From the NCBI RefSeq assembly GCF_040869045.1, contig NC_090319.1, positions 51,308,779-51,372,778 of the forward strand: a stretch of 64,000 nucleotides of DNA, given 5' to 3'. Below the pieces are notes generated by a model. It did no database searches. It saw only the letters and a program-made list of their open reading frames with translations, and was not told the origin of the DNA. Below, piece by piece: positions 60,301 to 64,000 of the stretch. The DNA comes from Eurosta solidaginis (lineage: Eukaryota; Arthropoda; Insecta; Diptera; Tephritidae). Position numbers and translations under genes: made by a program. Positions within the stretch are counted from its first letter, which is position 1, and each line of letters opens with the position of its first letter.

Positions 60301-60798
60301 AATATTTTTTTTTTTTTTTCGTGAAGATTCGGAGCAAATTTTTCTAAAGCTACTCCCAACTATGGCTGCTTTCTCTACGGTTTTCACCCAGATACTCCTG
60401 GTTTGAGTGAGTTTTCCCAAGACAGCTGAGAAAGTGGCCGAGAGTGCTACTACCCGAACGTAGTAGACTGACAGACTAGTGGGGAAACTGTAACAAGCTA
60501 GTTATTCCTAATGTACTAATGACTTTAAAGCCAAGAAAACAGTTTGGACTGAGAGTTTGACAAATAATATCTCTCAATTTAAAATTGGCCTACTAACTTC
60601 AAAATATTGTTTGGTTTATCGATGTCTATTAAAATCAATCGAACACAGACGTCTGCAAAATAATGGCCTTAATTTTGAAATTTTGAACATGGGTTCCATG
60701 CACTTTGGAAACATTACAAGTCACTCTATAACAGAACCAGTAGCCGTGAGAGCCTGAAAATCTCCAAAGCGTAATTTTTTTTTAAATATACCCGGATC
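60301..60798. other. Intergenic DNA without recognised features
   Basis: No gene seen. A 66-codon frame (60557-60757) has no recognised domain. Confidence 0.4.
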
Positions 60799-61310
60799 CT
60801 ATGCACCAAAGTACCAGCTAAGTCGCATTTCGATAAGAGTAGTGTAAGTCAAATTTCCCGTGGGCGCTTCACTCACTGCTCGTGAACTAAGCATGGCACC
60901 CCAAAATAATCAATAGCGCAATAATTTTTTTTCTCTTTGTAAATAATAAGCGGATAATAAGAAACAAAGTACGGGCAAATTAAATTTTATGATCCACCGG
61001 TTATGCGCTAGCTGTGAAATTCAGCTTTCAAGGGAGTATAACACAATTTTTCTTTACACAACCAATTAGCGGCTAATGTGCACCAAAATATCAGCTAAGT
61101 CACATTTCGATAATATAGTATTAGCCAGTTTTCACGAATGAGCTGGGTTAACTTCACGTAAGCTTAACGAATCACCCCAAAGGTAGCACATAAAAAAGCG
61201 CAATACATTTTTTTGTTCGCAATTAATTAGCGCATAATTTGCGACAAAAAACGGGCCAACTAATTCTTTAATATGGCGATTTTGCTTTGCTAACTTCACG
61301 GTCATGCAAA
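60799..61310. repeat. Two-unit degenerate tandem repeat, period about 277 bp
   Basis: Unit 1 begins ATGCACCAAAGTACCAGCTA (about 60799) and unit 2 GTGCACCAAAATATCAGCTA (about 61078). Both continue CATTTCGATAA, a CACCCCAAA block, GCGCAATA, a T-run, TTAGCG/AAGCGG and ACGGGC. The units have diverged strongly, so the duplication is old. Confidence 0.65.
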
Positions 61311-62239
61311 ATCGCTAAGCCCATGTGAAAACTTAACGACATTAATCTAACAAAGTTAGTACTTTAAGGGATAAAATTCCAGTATTTTTACCAATGGCAT
61401 AAAGATTATATGTGGAGTCTTTAGTTTCATACCAGTTCAACGTAACTTAACTTAACTCTTTATTCTGAGTAGCAGTAAGAACAACAGAATGAAATTAAAA
61501 TCGGTGTAGTAATAAAAATATTTAAGCGCTTCTTGTAAATTTCGATAAACTGCTTTGGTTTGTTAACCGTCTTTAGGACACTTGATAAAAATGACAGCAT
61601 CTTCTTTACATGCTTACATCTTCTTTGAGTCCTTTCACGCCTGCTTTCATACCTTCTTTAGATTTTCGGCTTGCGACTTATCACTGCCACGCGTTTACTG
61701 TCTTGTCATTCATATCGCTATACAGTGAAAAAAAATAAAAATAAAATATAACGGTAGTAGATATATAAAAATTTTTTTTGTACCCCAAAAAAAAAAAAAA
61801 AAAAAAATACTAAAACAAATATCTTTGGGTATTAGGGTCACTTATTCCTGAGTGTGATTGCCATATCTCGTTTGGTTGTTGTGGCTTAACGCATACTCGT
61901 GCGTACATAACAATCCCTTTCTGGCAATGATGTGGTCATTTTTACAAACCATACTGGCTGACAACTCTTTTACTTTTAACATTTCAACGGCTTTGTTGTT
62001 AGTGTAGCAATTGCGAGTGCTCTTTTTTGTCATGAAGTTTCATATCCCTTTTTATTATCCTTTATCAGCACAAATGAACATATGACAGACCGAATTAGTG
62101 GATGATTCGGATACATTAAATTTGGTTGGTAGTATTCAGAATAGCTTCTGCTTGTATGTATTATAACAATATTTATTTTTTGTATTTTTTAGCCATTACC
62201 AGTTTTGTTTTTACATTTACAAGGCAACTTGTACCCAGC
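61311..62239. other. AT-rich DNA with an A-run
   Basis: No gene. An (AAAAT)-like run and a roughly 20-base A tract lie at 61725-61807. Confidence 0.45.
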
Positions 62240-63800
62240 CTTTTTTATAACAAGGGTTCAAAAAGTAAAAGTAAAAAGTTGCCTAATTATCTTGGAACGA
62301 TTTCAAACGATATGCAGAAAGTAAACTTAAACATAAGAAGTAAGAAGGGTAGCTCATTCCTTCATTCAAGACAACGTAGATCGTAGCAGACTCGCTGAGA
62401 AGTTACTACAGAAATTTGTCCTTGACCATCCAGCGAAATTCGTTACCAACTGCGAACTTCTAGGGTCAGAAGTGATTGCATATTTAAAACACTGGCACCG
62501 CCACGATTTGGATGGTGGATGCTAACGATTTTATATTGCTTATGTGTGAACCGTGTTGCCGGAGAAGGTTACGTTGGTACCATAAAAACCATAGTGAGCT
62601 GTTACTGGTCCTCGAGTGAACCTATTCAAACGTTCAAGAGCAAGCTTGAACTTATTAAAAACGACCTGAGAGAGCTAACGGGTAACCTGATTGTAATGTT
62701 TGACTTTAACGCAAGAACCGCTAAATGGGGTAATCCAAAAATTGATATCCGTGGAAGGTTGGTCCTTGAGAGATTAGCCAGACCCGACCTGGCCGTACTT
62801 AACACTGGAACGAGCACAAAATACCGACAGCCTTGCTTTGAATTCTCGATCTCCAAAATAACCTTGGTTTCAAATAGCCTGTAGCCAGCTGCTGCTTAAT
62901 GGAGAGTCATAGAACAGCCAAATGGCAGCGATCACAATACCGTAAACAGCAAAGAAATCTTTCGGCGCTGCCGTCAAGCAAAGTAAACTTAAATGCTAAG
63001 GCGCTTCGCAAGGAAGTGGATCGCGATTCCTAGGGAAAAAATTATGAAACAATATAGAAAAAATTCCGTCAGTCACACAACATGATGGACGAGGAAAACA
63101 TAAAACACAGTTTGGACGTTCTCAATCCCACAATACCACTCAAAGAAGATAGGCACGTCGAAGAAGAACACCGCAAAATTGATAAACGTAGTCAAAAAAG
63201 CGGATATTGCATACCACCGATCAAGACTAGTATGATATTTAGACCAGCAGGTCACGCTAGATGTCATAAGTGCTTTCAATTCAGCCAGATGGGACGAACT
63301 TGGCATTGAAACGCTATATCAGGGTAACTTATTACCTGCTAGAAATACTGAATGACCCACATTCAAAGAAAGGTTAATTGCGAACGCAATGCACGATCGG
63401 AAGAACTGAATCACCTTCAGAGGTTCTGCGTATAGCTTCGGCTTAACACCTGGACTCGTTTGAAGCTTTCCTGGTCAGTGCGGAAACCACATTGATTTAT
63501 CTTCTCTCTGAAAAAAAAAAGAATATACCACAATGGATCGGAAATGCAGACGAAAAATAATAGATTTGGGGCTGACAAGAACAGAGGAGAATAAGCACCG
63601 TACGAAAGTGGACCAGGGAACCAATACCTGAACTAAACCCATGGTTTAGGGAAACACACTGAGGGATTGACTTTTACCAGAATTAATTTTTAACCGGACA
63701 CAGTTACTTCCGCAAATATTTCCAGATTATGTGCGAGATTGAAACCTTGAATTACTTCTACTGTGGAAAACAAAACGATGAACGCCACTAATCGACGAGT
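62240..63800 (+). pseudogene. R1-like non-LTR retrotransposon with internal deletions
   Basis: Endonuclease: MQKVNLN near its start, then GNLIVMFDFNARTAKWGNP (the DFNA metal-binding motif), RGRLVLERLARPDLAVLNTG and later SDHNT. RT: VTLDVISAFNSARWDEL (motif A with its catalytic Asp). C-terminus: VRKWTREPIPELNPWF and GHSYFRKYFQ...FYCG (terminal zinc finger). The distances are too short for a complete RT, so a large part including the expected YADD region is missing. Stops and shifts are numerous. No RNase H is seen, consistent with R1. Confidence 0.7.
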
Positions 63801-64000
63801 TATCGGGTTTTTGTTATAGGTGTGTAAGCGATGGAGTAAAGATGAGCTATCGATTTTTTATCAGAGTGTTTTAAATTTACAATTGAAAATAAAGATACTA
63901 AATGAGTCACAGATTTTTTGAGGTGCATTATCGGTTATCCATTATAAATATATTATGAAAAAGGTATCGATTTGTAATTGAAAAGTTACCAACCTATTAT
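63801..64000. other. AT-rich end of the window
   Basis: No feature recognised. Confidence 0.4.

Overview
The window is nuclear DNA of a higher insect, most likely a fly and probably a tephritid fruit fly. It is AT-rich and intron-bearing, full of TATGTATG-type microsatellites, and packed with insect retroelement clades (RTE, Jockey, R1, LOA, I, Penelope) and tRNA-derived SINEs. The species assignment is inference from repeat style; no host marker gene is present. I find no intact host protein-coding gene, no rRNA and no genuine tRNA gene. Nearly everything recognisable is a transposable element, usually broken and often nested in another.

Layout. 1-9.1 kb: a hAT-like MITE, a (TTTTA)n array, three tRNA-derived SINE-like units, a decayed multi-exon gene (3041-5388) split by a SINE, and one Family-2 interspersed element. 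9.1-16.8 kb: a roughly 206-bp tandem repeat, the long Family-1 copy A with about 18 minisatellite units, and a degenerate 18-19 bp minisatellite. 16.8-18.5 kb: a minus-strand RTE retrotransposon with a Jockey retrotransposon inserted in it. 19-22.1 kb: a 3.1-kb TIR element with a perfect 8-bp target duplication, holding a second TIR element and a decayed gene fragment. 22.4-27.2 kb: several non-LTR fragments, a hexamer repeat, and an LTR sequence interrupted by a second copy of the first MITE. 27.5-30.4 kb: a Family-2 element split by Family-1 copy B. 30.9-31.4 kb: a (CCCAGT)n array. 32.3-33.4 kb: another TIR element with a solo LTR inside. 35.2-44.1 kb: three Family-1 copies (C, D, E) head to tail. 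44.1-46.6 kb: a Penelope GIY-YIG fragment, a Helentron-type helicase/endonuclease pseudogene, and a Penelope-type hammerhead ribozyme. 47.7-59.2 kb: a long RTE element and five more interspersed copies (Family-1 F, G, H and I and one Family-2). 59.5-64 kb: LOA-like and R1-like retrotransposon remnants and a two-unit 277-bp repeat.

The most interesting signal is a pair of interspersed families that I call Family 1 (nine copies) and Family 2 (three copies). They are unrelated in most of their length but share one architecture: a subterminal inverted repeat beginning at one end, a GTCC tetranucleotide run, a matching inverted repeat near the other end, then a GC-rich hairpin and a CTTACTTG-like terminus. 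They insert in A/T runs without a visible target duplication and can sit head to tail. This is the design of non-autonomous Helentron (DINE/HINE-like) elements. The Helentron pseudogene at 45108-46328 shows that a matching enzyme class existed in this genome. The assignment is inference; the structure is directly visible.
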